From Bacteroidota bacterium (GTDB lineage: Bacteria > Bacteroidota > Bacteroidia > Cytophagales > Cyclobacteriaceae): a DNA stretch of 64,000 bases. The notes beneath the pieces are model-generated. The model had not been told where the DNA came from. It saw nothing but the letters and a program-made list of their open reading frames with translations, and ran no database searches. The stretch covers positions 1-64,000 of the forward strand of contig JACOSO010000026.1 of NCBI GenBank assembly GCA_016178785.1, read 5' to 3'. Shown here piece by piece: positions 1-8,300 of this stretch. The position numbers were made by a program, and so were the translations under genes. The first letter of the stretch is position 1, and the number at the start of each line of letters is the position of its first letter.

Positions 1-1
1 A

Positions 2-950
2 AGTCCGACTTCGACCACCACTTATTCTGTTACAGGAACTAATTCCGGTGGTTGCACAGGTACTGCTTCGGTAACTGTTTCAGTAGGTTCATCACTCACG
101 GTCACAGCCACTGCATCACCGGCAACAATTTGCACGGGCGGATCCAGTACGCTTACGGCAAGCGGTGCCACTTCTTATCAATGGAATACGGGTGAGACAA
201 CGGCCAGCATCACGGTTAGTCCGACTTCAACGACAACATATTCAGTTACCGGAACTAACTCCAGTGGCTGTTCGGGAACTGCCTCTGTAACGGTTACAGT
301 AGGTTCTTCTCTTGCAGTGACTGCGACTGCATCACCGTCATCAATTTGTGCGGGTGGATCCAGTACTCTTACGGCTACCGGTGCCACTACTTATCAATGG
401 AACACAGGTGAGTCAACAGCAAGTATTACTGTGAGCCCGGCCTCAACAACAACTTATTCAGTTACTGGAACAAACTCTAGTGGTTGTTCAGGAGCAGCAT
501 CAGTGACAGTGACTGTAGGCAACGGGCTCAACGTAACCGCGACTGCCTCTCCTTCAACGATATGTTCAGGATCTTCAAGCACAATAACTGCCAGCGGTGC
601 CACAAACTATTCCTGGAGTACGGGGGAAACCACAGCGAGTATCACGGTGAGTCCCACCCAACAAACTACATACACGGTGACCGGAAATAATGGCGGCAGT
701 TGTTCAGGCTCTGCCAGCGTAACAATTTCTGTAAACCCGACACCAACCGTAACAGCCACAGCATCTCCTGCCACAATTTGCCCTGGCGCGTCATCCACGC
801 TAACTGCAAATGGAGCGAACATTTATCAATGGAATACGCAGCAGACTGGACAAACCATTACCGTGAGTCCGAGTGCAACAACGACTTACTTTGTAGCAGG
901 TTATAATGGGTTCAATTGCAGGGGCATCGGCCAAGTCACAGTGACAGTAG
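2..950 (+). repeat. Tandem 216-bp Ig-like coding repeats
   Basis: Direct in-frame repeats of about 216 bp (72 residues) are visible by their shared words, for example ATCAATGGAATACGGGTGAG near 177 and near-copies at about 393 and 609. Neighbouring copies are close at the DNA level, indicating recent expansion or homogenisation within the adhesin gene. Confidence 0.8.
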
Positions 951-1276
951 ATGCAAGCGCATGTTCAAGAACATCAAGTACAGCGCAGCAAATGCAAGCC
1001 AGTGGTAATGGAGAACAAGTTCACCCAGATGATCCTTACGCTATTGCGGTATACCCCAATCCAAGCAAGGGTATCTCATATATTAAAAATGCTCCAAAGG
1101 ATGGCGTGGTAGAGGTCTACAATGAGATTGGACAAAGGATAGTAGAAGGTACCATTCAAAATGATAATGGATCCTCTGAAATAGATCTTACGCAACATAT
1201 CAAAGGTGTATACTTTGTCAGAATCAGTCAATCAGGCAAACCGGTTTACCAGAGCAGAGTAGTTAAGATTGAATAA
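2..1276 (+). CDS. T9SS-exported Ig-like repeat protein, C-terminal part (5' truncated by window)
   Basis: The reading frame is open from the first bases, so the gene begins upstream. The visible part has about four and a half tandem Ig/PKD-like units of about 72 residues. Each begins VTATASP..IC.GGSSTLTA.GA and contains YQWNTGE, ITVSP and TTTYSVTG, with a conserved Cys pair. The last about 80 residues form a type IX secretion sorting tail: VYPNP, then VEVYNEIGQRI, then GVYFVRI and a short basic end. In Bacteroidota this tail directs export through the outer membrane and surface attachment or release. The role is inferred as a surface adhesin or matrix protein; the N-terminal domain that would define it is outside the window. 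A good terminator follows the stop codon. Confidence 0.85.
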   Translation, partial: SPTSTTTYSVTGTNSGGCTGTASVTVSVGSSLTVTATASPATICTGGSSTLTASGATSYQWNTGETTASITVSPTSTTTYSVTGTNSSGCSGTASVTVTVGSSLAVTATASPSSICAGGSSTLTATGATTYQWNTGESTASITVSPASTTTYSVTGTNSSGCSGAASVTVTVGNGLNVTATASPSTICSGSSSTITASGATNYSWSTGETTASITVSPTQQTTYTVTGNNGGSCSGSASVTISVNPTPTVTATASPATICPGASSTLTANGANIYQWNTQQTGQTITVSPSATTTYFVAGYNGFNCRGIGQVTVTVDASACSRTSSTAQQMQASGNGEQVHPDDPYAIAVYPNPSKGISYIKNAPKDGVVEVYNEIGQRIVEGTIQNDNGSSEIDLTQHIKGVYFVRISQSGKPVYQSRVVKIE

Positions 1277-1288
1277 AAGTTTGCCCCC

Positions 1289-1330
1289 AATTGCGACCGG
1301 AAAGTAAAATCTTTCGGTCGCAATTTTTTT
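1289..1330 (+). terminator. Rho-independent terminator of the adhesin gene
   Basis: A stem of about 14 bp (ATTGCGACCG-GAAAG pairing with CTTTCGGTCGCAAT, one bulged G, loop TAAAAT) is followed by a run of T residues. It starts 12 bp after the adhesin stop codon. Confidence 0.85.
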
Positions 1331-1376
1331 GATGTCTTTGTTGTCGTTCTTTTAATTACACCGCACAAGGCGAATA

Positions 1377-1419
1377 ATGACGATGAAGATCATGATTTTC
1401 CGATTATCCGTATCGTTGA
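1377..1419 (+). promoter_or_regulatory. Tandem Crp/Fnr-like operator pair A
   Basis: Two sites of the TYRAYGAT-N4-ATCRTYRA type: ATGACGAT-gaag-ATCATGAT (centre 1386.5) and a weaker one with right half ATCGTTGA (centre 1409.5), 23 bp apart. They precede the receiver/phosphotransferase operon. A poor -7 match (TACTTAGT, 1441-1448) would put the transcript start almost at the ATG at 1452, so the exact promoter is less certain than at the other sites. Confidence 0.5.
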
Positions 1420-1451
1420 TCGATGAGTGGTTTTGATTGTTACTTAGTTGC

Positions 1452-1829
1452 ATGAAAAAGATTCTGGTCGTGGAAGACGACCCCTCTATGCGTTGGCTTT
1501 TGAAAAATCTCTTGCGCAGCAGATACGAGATTGTAACTAAGAATAATGGCTTGGAAGCTTTTTCCTGGCTTTCAATTCAGAACATTCCAGATCTTATCAT
1601 TTCCGATATTAAGATGCCTGTTATGGATGGCTTTGAATTCTTAGAGAATCTGTCCATCAGTGGTCTCTATAAAAACATTCCGGTTATCATGCTCACAGGA
1701 ATTGACGAGCCTGCAACTCGCAAACGCTGCTACGACTTAGGTGCCTATTCCTATTTATCCAAGCCATTCAAGCCTAGTGAGCTCTTAGCCAAAATTGCCT
1801 TCCCATTTGTTTCAAAAATGTTTCTATAA
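1452..1829 (+). CDS. Single-domain response regulator receiver (CheY-like)
   Basis: A 125-residue stand-alone receiver domain. The start MKKILVVEDD at 1452 was chosen over a TTG five codons upstream because it matches the usual receiver N-terminus. All phosphorylation residues are present: acidic pair E8-D9-D10, phosphoacceptor D52 (ISDIKMP), the Thr of MLTG and the Lys of SKPF. There is no output domain, so it must act by protein contact or as a phosphorelay intermediate. It is the first gene of a run with two receiver-phosphotransferase fusions (the next starts 16 bp downstream), which suggests that it relays a signal to them. Tandem operator sites lie just upstream. Confidence 0.9.
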   Translation: MKKILVVEDDPSMRWLLKNLLRSRYEIVTKNNGLEAFSWLSIQNIPDLIISDIKMPVMDGFEFLENLSISGLYKNIPVIMLTGIDEPATRKRCYDLGAYSYLSKPFKPSELLAKIAFPFVSKMFL

Positions 1830-1845
1830 ACTAAACCCCCAGGTT

Positions 1846-2955
1846 ATGGAATCAACTATGCATCGTGCAGCCATTTCTCCCTCTGAAAACTTGAAAACGT
1901 ATTCACCCATTCAAGTATTACAGATACACAAGGCATCCATTATTGCAGATCAGGTAAGTGACTATCGTCCTGACGGTGTCTGTGTTTGTCACGCTCCGTT
2001 GGCCCAAACCCTGAAGATGGCCTGGATCGACAGCAGCCAAATTGATGCCGTGATTGTTGATACGGAATGCGCAATAGCAGATATTGTATCAATCCGGGAG
2101 ATTGCCGACCGAAACGGTGTTCCCCTTGTTCTCCATACTTTCAAATTTGACTGGAAAGCCAAAGAGATAGCCTTTGAAACTGGCGTTGATGAGTATCACA
2201 TCGGATACCTTGATAAGCAATTCATTAAGCGTATAAAGTTAATCAAGAGAGTAAAATCTTTCTTAAATGCAAAATCAGGCGAGCAGCAGTTGCCATTGCT
2301 CTTAGATCAAAATCCGTCTGATAAATCCTGGTTGATGAAGCGATCTTTCGACATTACCATTTCTATATTCATTATCATTCTGCTGCTCCCAATTCTATTA
2401 ATAGTTTTGCCCATCCTTAAACTGGAAACGAAAGGGTCTATATTAAGCAGCTTCAAAATAGTTGGAAAGAATTATAAGATTTTTGAGCTCTATAAATTCA
2501 AGTATCTCCCTTCAGGTAGTGATAAAAAAATAACCGGCATTTGGCAATTTTTACGGAAGCTACACCTCGTTGGGCTGCCCCAAATTATTAATGTGCTTAA
2601 AGGTGATATGTCTTTAGTAGGCAACTATCCTATCCTTGAGCAAGAAGCAGAGAAATTTACTAAAGATGGAATTGCCTGGCGGTTTTTAGCACCGGTTGGC
2701 ATTGTGGGATTGTGGCGGTTCAATCCGGCAGAAGAAAATAAAACGGACACGTGGAATACCCAGCAAGACATTGAGTATACAAAGGCAAATACGATGTGGC
2801 TGGACATTCGGATTCTATTTTACCATTTCCGAAATCTTGTAGTAGGTGGGCGAGACAGGAAAGAGAACGAATGGATGCCGCACCATCCTTCAATGGAAGA
2901 CAGCATGTCTAATTACATTTCTAAAGAGCAGGCTTTTAATGTTGCGACCAATTAA
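1846..2955 (+). CDS. Degenerate receiver fused to sugar phosphotransferase-like (PNPT) domain, probable pseudoenzyme
   Basis: A 369-residue fusion; start MESTMHRA at 1846. Residues about 20-145 resemble a receiver fold with a possible Asp (VIVDTE), but the Lys motif and the acidic pocket are lost. Residues about 165-345 match the bacterial sugar transferase domain of WcaJ/WbaP/PglC enzymes, which move a sugar phosphate onto undecaprenyl phosphate. They include the membrane hairpin (MKRSFDITISIFIIILLLP) and LPQIINVLKGDMSLVG. The catalytic Asp-Glu of DELPQ is V242-G243 here, KFRTM is KFKYL and VGPRP is VGNYP. The intact enzyme of this locus (47638-49026) keeps all three. I infer a non-catalytic, membrane-bound regulator or scaffold; a divergent active enzyme cannot be excluded. 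Confidence 0.8.
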   Translation: MESTMHRAAISPSENLKTYSPIQVLQIHKASIIADQVSDYRPDGVCVCHAPLAQTLKMAWIDSSQIDAVIVDTECAIADIVSIREIADRNGVPLVLHTFKFDWKAKEIAFETGVDEYHIGYLDKQFIKRIKLIKRVKSFLNAKSGEQQLPLLLDQNPSDKSWLMKRSFDITISIFIIILLLPILLIVLPILKLETKGSILSSFKIVGKNYKIFELYKFKYLPSGSDKKITGIWQFLRKLHLVGLPQIINVLKGDMSLVGNYPILEQEAEKFTKDGIAWRFLAPVGIVGLWRFNPAEENKTDTWNTQQDIEYTKANTMWLDIRILFYHFRNLVVGGRDRKENEWMPHHPSMEDSMSNYISKEQAFNVATN

Positions 2956-2976
2956 TCGGGCATTTAAAAAAGTATT

Positions 2977-4047
2977 ATGATGATGAGCAAGATTTTGAAT
3001 TTGAAAATTTCATTAAAAAAATATTTTATGAAAAAACCAGCAGGGAACACTTTCAGTGAAGAGGTTCCGAAAAGTAGAATCAAATTATTGTTTGTAGACT
3101 ACAATCCTTCCAATAATCTGCATGATCTTCATGGTGAGATCGAGTTCAGTGGTGCAACTGTGCAAGAAGCCCTGAATATAATTTCAAAAAAACAGTCCGC
3201 CACGGATGCGGTTGTCGTGAACGCGATGCTTGGTTTTTCTGAAATTAAGACGCTAAAAAAAACAACTGATCAGCGAGATCTACCTCTTATTCTTTATACT
3301 CCGGACTTTGATCAGGAAATAAATGATATGGCATTAACATTGGGTGTAGACGACTACTTCTCCGGTTCGATGCTTTATACTTTTGCCAGTCGTATAAAAT
3401 TTATCATGCGGTTAAGGGAGTTCAAAATTCAATGGCTCAAACAAGAGAGCGAACACAAGCATAACAAAAACGAAGAGCCTGTTGCATGGCACTTTTTTCA
3501 AAAACGTTTGGTCGATATCATTGTTTCTTCTATTGCTTTGATCCTTTCTTCACCTGTCATTTTAGTTATAGCACTTGCCAAGGAAATTGAATACATAGAA
3601 AATAACGTATTTTCCAATTCCAAAAATGCGCGCTTAATGGACAGAATTTTTAATTGGTATGAATTCCTGGTGCTGATCATGTTTTCACCCATTTTTCTAC
3701 TCATATCAATCCCTTTAAAAATCGGGTCTAAGCAAGAATATCTGTTTTCAATATCTAAAAATGTAGGCGTAGAGCATAGAATTTTTGATCAGTATAAATT
3801 CAATACAGAGTTGACTCATCCTCATCCACGCCACGCAAACAAGCGAAGCACTTGGCTGGGCATGTTATTGATAAAAACAGGGCTCGTAGAATTGCCTTTA
3901 TTGATCAATGTTTTGAAAGGCGACATTTCCTTCTTTGGAGGCAGGTCTCTTGAAATCAGAGGCGTTAAGAAGACCAAGGATCAAAATGAGAATCAATTCT
4001 TAACACAAACGAACATCATGGGATTGCGACATGCACACCAGGGATAA
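2977..4047 (+). CDS. Second degenerate receiver-PNPT fusion with duplicated membrane hairpin
   Basis: A 356-residue paralogue of the preceding gene, 21 bp downstream. The receiver-like part (residues about 30-145) has Asn instead of the phosphoacceptor Asp (VVVNAML) and lacks the Lys. The transferase part carries two hydrophobic hairpins (IIVSSIALILSSPVILVIAL and FLVLIMFSPIFLLISIPL), each followed by a related stretch (SNSKNARLMDRIFNWYEF and SISKNVGVEHRIFDQYKF), which looks like an internal duplication. The active-site region reads GLVELPLLINVLKGDISFFGG: the catalytic Asp is V304, the neighbouring E305 is kept and VGPRP is lost. Catalysis is therefore unlikely. It probably works with the upstream receiver and fusion gene. 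Its end converges on the minus-strand gene at 4084. Confidence 0.75.
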   Translation: MMMSKILNLKISLKKYFMKKPAGNTFSEEVPKSRIKLLFVDYNPSNNLHDLHGEIEFSGATVQEALNIISKKQSATDAVVVNAMLGFSEIKTLKKTTDQRDLPLILYTPDFDQEINDMALTLGVDDYFSGSMLYTFASRIKFIMRLREFKIQWLKQESEHKHNKNEEPVAWHFFQKRLVDIIVSSIALILSSPVILVIALAKEIEYIENNVFSNSKNARLMDRIFNWYEFLVLIMFSPIFLLISIPLKIGSKQEYLFSISKNVGVEHRIFDQYKFNTELTHPHPRHANKRSTWLGMLLIKTGLVELPLLINVLKGDISFFGGRSLEIRGVKKTKDQNENQFLTQTNIMGLRHAHQG

Positions 4048-4083
4048 CATAGAATTATTAAATTCTCACAAAATATAGATTTC

Positions 4084-5169
4084 CTACTTGGACATTGGAA
4101 AAGAAATAGTGAACGTTGAGCCCTCGTCTATTTTGCTTTTCGCAAAAATAAATCCATCATGCTTCTCCATGATTTTTTTGCAAAGGGCAAGACCATTATT
4201 GGTCTTCATTAACTCTCCGTTGTTATGTGACAGCCCTGTAGCGCTAAATATGTTCTCAGTATTTTTCGGATCAAACCCGACACCGTTATCCTCTACAATT
4301 ATGCGGCAATATTTATTGGCACCGCTATTTTTGGAATCCACCCCCTCTGCCGGCACACCGATTTCTGACCTGATTTTAATTACCGGATTAACATTCTTTT
4401 TACTGTAACGAAGGGCATTTGTGATCAAGTTTTGAAAAAGAGGGCGCATCAGAATTCGGCTAACCTTGAGCGTTGGAAGCGGTTCAATTAAAACAGTAGC
4501 CATTTTTTCCTTTACCTGATCTTCCATATCAACCAGGAAGTTTTTAAATAACCCATTTAAATCGCATTGCTCAAACTCAAAATGATCAATCGATAATTTG
4601 GATGATACGAGGATAGACTCCAGACTCGAAATTTCCTTTTGAAGTTTGGCATTGAGCTGTTTGACTTTCTCCTCTGAAGCCTTTAGCTCATTTATTTCTT
4701 TCTCAAGGTTCTTGTTGGTGAATGATAATAGTTGCTCCTGCTCAAACAGGAGCACATTTTTTCTATAGATATCAATGAAAACAGCCACTTTGGCCCTCAA
4801 CACTTCGGGATTGATGGGTTTAAAAATATAATCGATGCCTCCCGCCTTGTATCCTTTGAAAATATTCTCATCCCCATAATTATTCGCAGTTATAAAAATG
4901 ATCGGAATATGCCTTAATTTCTCTCTTTCGTAAATCAATGTTGCCGTTTCAAAACCATTTAAAACCGGCATTTTTACATCCATCAGGATCATCGCAAAAT
5001 CGAACTCGTTCAGCAATATCTTCAATGTTTGATGGCCGGAATAAGCCCGGGAGAATTGATAACCATCTGGCTCAAGGATAGCCTCAATGGACAATAGATT
5101 ATCCTCGCGATCATCTACCAGTAATATTTTTGGTTGCTTAGATGTCGGGTCGTTATTTACGGAAGCCAT
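4084..5169 (-). CDS. Receiver-HATPase protein lacking the histidine (DHp) domain
   Basis: 361 residues. The N-terminal receiver (about 13-130) is complete: ILLVDDRED, phosphoacceptor in LMDVKMP, FITAN and FKPINP. A coiled coil (about 140-185) leads to a GHKL ATPase with N-box NLITNALRYSKK, G1 VEDNGVGFDP and G2 NGLALCKKIM. No H-box (S/T-H-D/E-L/F-R..P) is present. LQKEISSLES, which normally precedes the H-box, runs straight into ILVSSKLS, which resembles the second DHp helix (DLLAFSRL), as if about 60 residues were deleted. It therefore cannot autophosphorylate in the usual way and may bind ATP or phosphorylate another protein's His. It faces the EPS-regulatory operon product at 5370 across a 200-bp gap. 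Confidence 0.85.
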   Translation of the reverse strand: MASVNNDPTSKQPKILLVDDREDNLLSIEAILEPDGYQFSRAYSGHQTLKILLNEFDFAMILMDVKMPVLNGFETATLIYEREKLRHIPIIFITANNYGDENIFKGYKAGGIDYIFKPINPEVLRAKVAVFIDIYRKNVLLFEQEQLLSFTNKNLEKEINELKASEEKVKQLNAKLQKEISSLESILVSSKLSIDHFEFEQCDLNGLFKNFLVDMEDQVKEKMATVLIEPLPTLKVSRILMRPLFQNLITNALRYSKKNVNPVIKIRSEIGVPAEGVDSKNSGANKYCRIIVEDNGVGFDPKNTENIFSATGLSHNNGELMKTNNGLALCKKIMEKHDGFIFAKSKIDEGSTFTISFPMSK

Positions 5170-5369
5170 AGGCGCAATAAAATCCCTATATCATTCATCC
5201 TTAGTCAAAGACGAATGTAACTCATCTTTGCCGCATTCTGTTAATGCTCCAAACAAAAAGTTGCAATTGCTTATTTTCGTGCACAGCAATAATTATGTTA
5301 CGGATTTTTACTATAGTAAAAATTGCCGTTAACACCAAGGCACATTCAGACAATCTGGCTGCCTTCCTA
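5170..5369. other. 200-bp gap between two minus-strand signalling genes
   Basis: No convincing gene, hairpin or operator pair is seen here. It must hold the promoter of the 4084-5169 gene and the 3' untranslated end of the 5370-11192 gene. The EPS operator motif is not recognisable. Confidence 0.5.
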
Positions 5370-8300
5370 CTATTGAAACCACAATCGGATCAAGGAGAGC
5401 AACTGATCAATTTTTACTGGTTTAACAATGTAATCGGAAGCTCCTGCCTCAATGCACTTTTGGCGATCCCCCTTCATTGCTTTAGCAGTAACGGCAATGA
5501 TAGGCAGCAGACTATTTTTGTCTTCTTCACGTATTTTCCGAGTAGTCTCATAGCCATCCATTTCCGGCATCATGATATCCATCAGTACCATTTCAATGTG
5601 AGGATTTTGATGAAGTATAGCGATTGCCTCCTTGCCACTTTCTGCTGTGACCACATTTATTTTGTAACGTTCCAGCACGGAGGTAAGGGTAAAAAGATTC
5701 CGTACGTCATCATCTACCACCAGGACAGTCTTCCCGATAAGAATATCTTCCTTGTTATGAATGTTTTCAATAATTTTCCTGGTATCAGCATGAAGTTTTT
5801 TATGATCAATATATAAATGTGAAATAGTTATATCCAGCAAATGATCTATCCAATTGGCTTGTTTGGAAACAAAGAAATTCGCGTTGAGCCTGATATTTTC
5901 GAGCTCTGGTTCGCTGAGGTTTCTGCCCGAGTAAACAATAATCGGTGTAAATGATTTCTTCGATTTTGAAATTTCGCGAATGAGTTCGTCTCCTGAAATA
6001 TCCTCCAGGTCATAATCAAGGACAATGCAATCAAACTCGCCCCCCTTGAGTCTTTCAATCGATTTTTTTCCGGCTTTTTCAATATCAACTTGAATCGAAT
6101 TGTCGAGGTAGGCTTTTTCGAGTTGAGAAGAATACAACTCGTTTTCACCAATTACTAAAATCTTCTTTGTGGCTTTATCACCAGATGTGATGATATCCTC
6201 AAAAAGTGCGTTGAGCGGCTTATTCCCGGCTTGCCTAACCGCAAAGGTCTTTGCCCCCCATTTTAGCGCGTGACTTCGGTTCTCTTCTCTTGAAATGATA
6301 TGGATGGGGATGTGCCTGTAGGCAAGATCCCTCCGCAATAGACTTATGGCTTTCCAACTGGTTGGATCTTTTGGTTTGACATCCATGATGATAGCAATCG
6401 GTGCAAGTCGATTGATGACATCGAAAATTTCGAGGTAATTGGTTGCGATGACCCCTTTAAGTCCTTTTACTCGTGCCGCATCAAGTACTGTTCTCCCAAA
6501 ATTCTGGTCCTCATCAAATACAACGACTACCTTATCTTTAGGCTGAACAGCACTTCGGTCATCTGCTATTTCGTTTAATAATTCACTTAGTGTATTCCTA
6601 TTCTCTATTCGTTCATGCGTCAACCGACCAAGCAGCGTGTTTATCTCGCTACCTGTGCTTTCTGCAGCGTATTCATTTTCGGGTGAATCTTTCATGGTTA
6701 CCCTGGAAGGCTTATCCAGAGGTAAGTAGAAGGTGAATACGCTTCCTTTTCCCGCTTCACTCTCAAGCTCAATTGTACCTCCCAATAATTCTGCTAAGCC
6801 CCGACTGATTGATAGCCCCAATCCGGTTCCGCCATACTTGCGACTTGTTGAGCCTTCCGCTTGTTGAAATGCCTCAAATACAATCAATTGTTTTTCCCTG
6901 GTAATCCCTATTCCGGTATCGCTGATGGAAAATGCTATAACCCCGGAGGCATTGTCCAAATTCGGATGACCTTGCTTCCAACCATTGCGAGCATTAAAAA
7001 TCCTGAGTTTGACTTCCCCTTTTTCTGTGAACTTAAATGCATTTGACAACAAATTCTTGAGAATCTGATTCAGGCGTTGGCTATCGGTATCAATTGAAGC
7101 GGGCAATTGATTATCGGTTTCAATATTAAATACTAAATTTTTCGATTCCGAAATTGGTTTGAAGGTCGTCTCGGCAAAGGACGCAATGTCTGCTATGCGC
7201 ACAGAAGATATATTCGCTGAAATGAAACCGGATTCTATCTTAGAGAGGTCGAGAATATCATTGATCAATTGAATCAGGTCATCACCACATGAGTGAATGG
7301 TTCTCGCATATCGAACTTGCTTATCATTGAGGTTGCCGTCTGCGTTTTCATACAGTTGCTGCGCCAGAATCGAAAGGCTGTTCAGCGGTGTTCTTAATTC
7401 ATGTGACATGTTGGCCAAAAATTCGGACTTGTATTTGGAAGTGAGCATGAGTTGCTCTGCTTTTTCTTCTAAAGATTTTCTTGCTTCCTCAACTTCTTTA
7501 TTTTTTGCCTCCACTTCATTCTTTTGTTTTACCAAAAGCAAGGCCTTATCCTGCAGCTCATCATTTGTTCTTCTCAATTCTTCTTGCTGAGTTTTAAGTT
7601 CACCCGCAAGGGATTGCGATTGTTCAAGCAATTCCTCAGTCCGAGTGTTTGTCTCAATGGTATTCAATACAATCCCAATACTTTCTGTAAGTTGTCCCAG
7701 AAAATCCAGGTGAGTCTCACTGAACGAATCCAGCGAAGCAAGTTCAATTACAGCCTTTACATTATTTTCAAAAAGCACGGGAAGGATTATCAGATTTGAA
7801 GGCTTTGCTTTGCCGAGCCCTGAATTTATTTTGACGTATCCCTGGGGAACATTGGTCAATAAGATTCGCTCTTTCTCAAACGCGCACTGCCCTACAAGGC
7901 CCTCGCCAACTTCGAATTCTTTAGGAATGTTTTCTTCCTCTTTGTATGCGTATGCAGCAAACAGTTTTAGTTTAACATTTTGCTTTTCATCCTCTTGTTG
8001 TAAGATATAAAAGGCACCATAATGTGCGGATACAACTTGTGCCAATTCGGATAATATTCGTTTGGTAACTGTGTTCAGGTCTTTCTGTCCTTGAAGCATC
8101 TGGGTAAAGGCTGCCAGATTTGATTTGAGCCAATCCTGATCCTGATTTCGGAGTGTGGTTTCACGGAGGTTGGTGATCATCTGGTTGATCGTATCTTTCA
8201 AAGCCTCCAACTCGCCCTTTGCATCAACTCGAATATTACGGGTAAGGTCTCCTTTGGTCACAGCTGATGCCACTTCAGAAATGGAACGCACTTGTGTTGT

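Noticed and set aside
2-950. Regular direct repeats that could suggest CRISPR or a satellite
   Set aside because: The repeats are in-frame, protein-coding and 216 bp long, with no short identical repeat/unique spacer pattern.
4051-4066. AGAATT..AATTCT hairpin between convergent genes as terminator
   Set aside because: The stem is A/T-only and short and no clear T run follows; too weak to annotate.
5170-5369. An ATCATTCA half-site near 5190 as another EPS operator
   Set aside because: The left half is absent, no phased partner or -7 box follows in either direction, and no plus-strand gene is there.
5244-5816. Plus-strand frame of 190 codons entering the kinase 3' end
   Set aside because: Mostly antisense to the last receiver of the HAMP kinase; codon pattern and residue composition look random.
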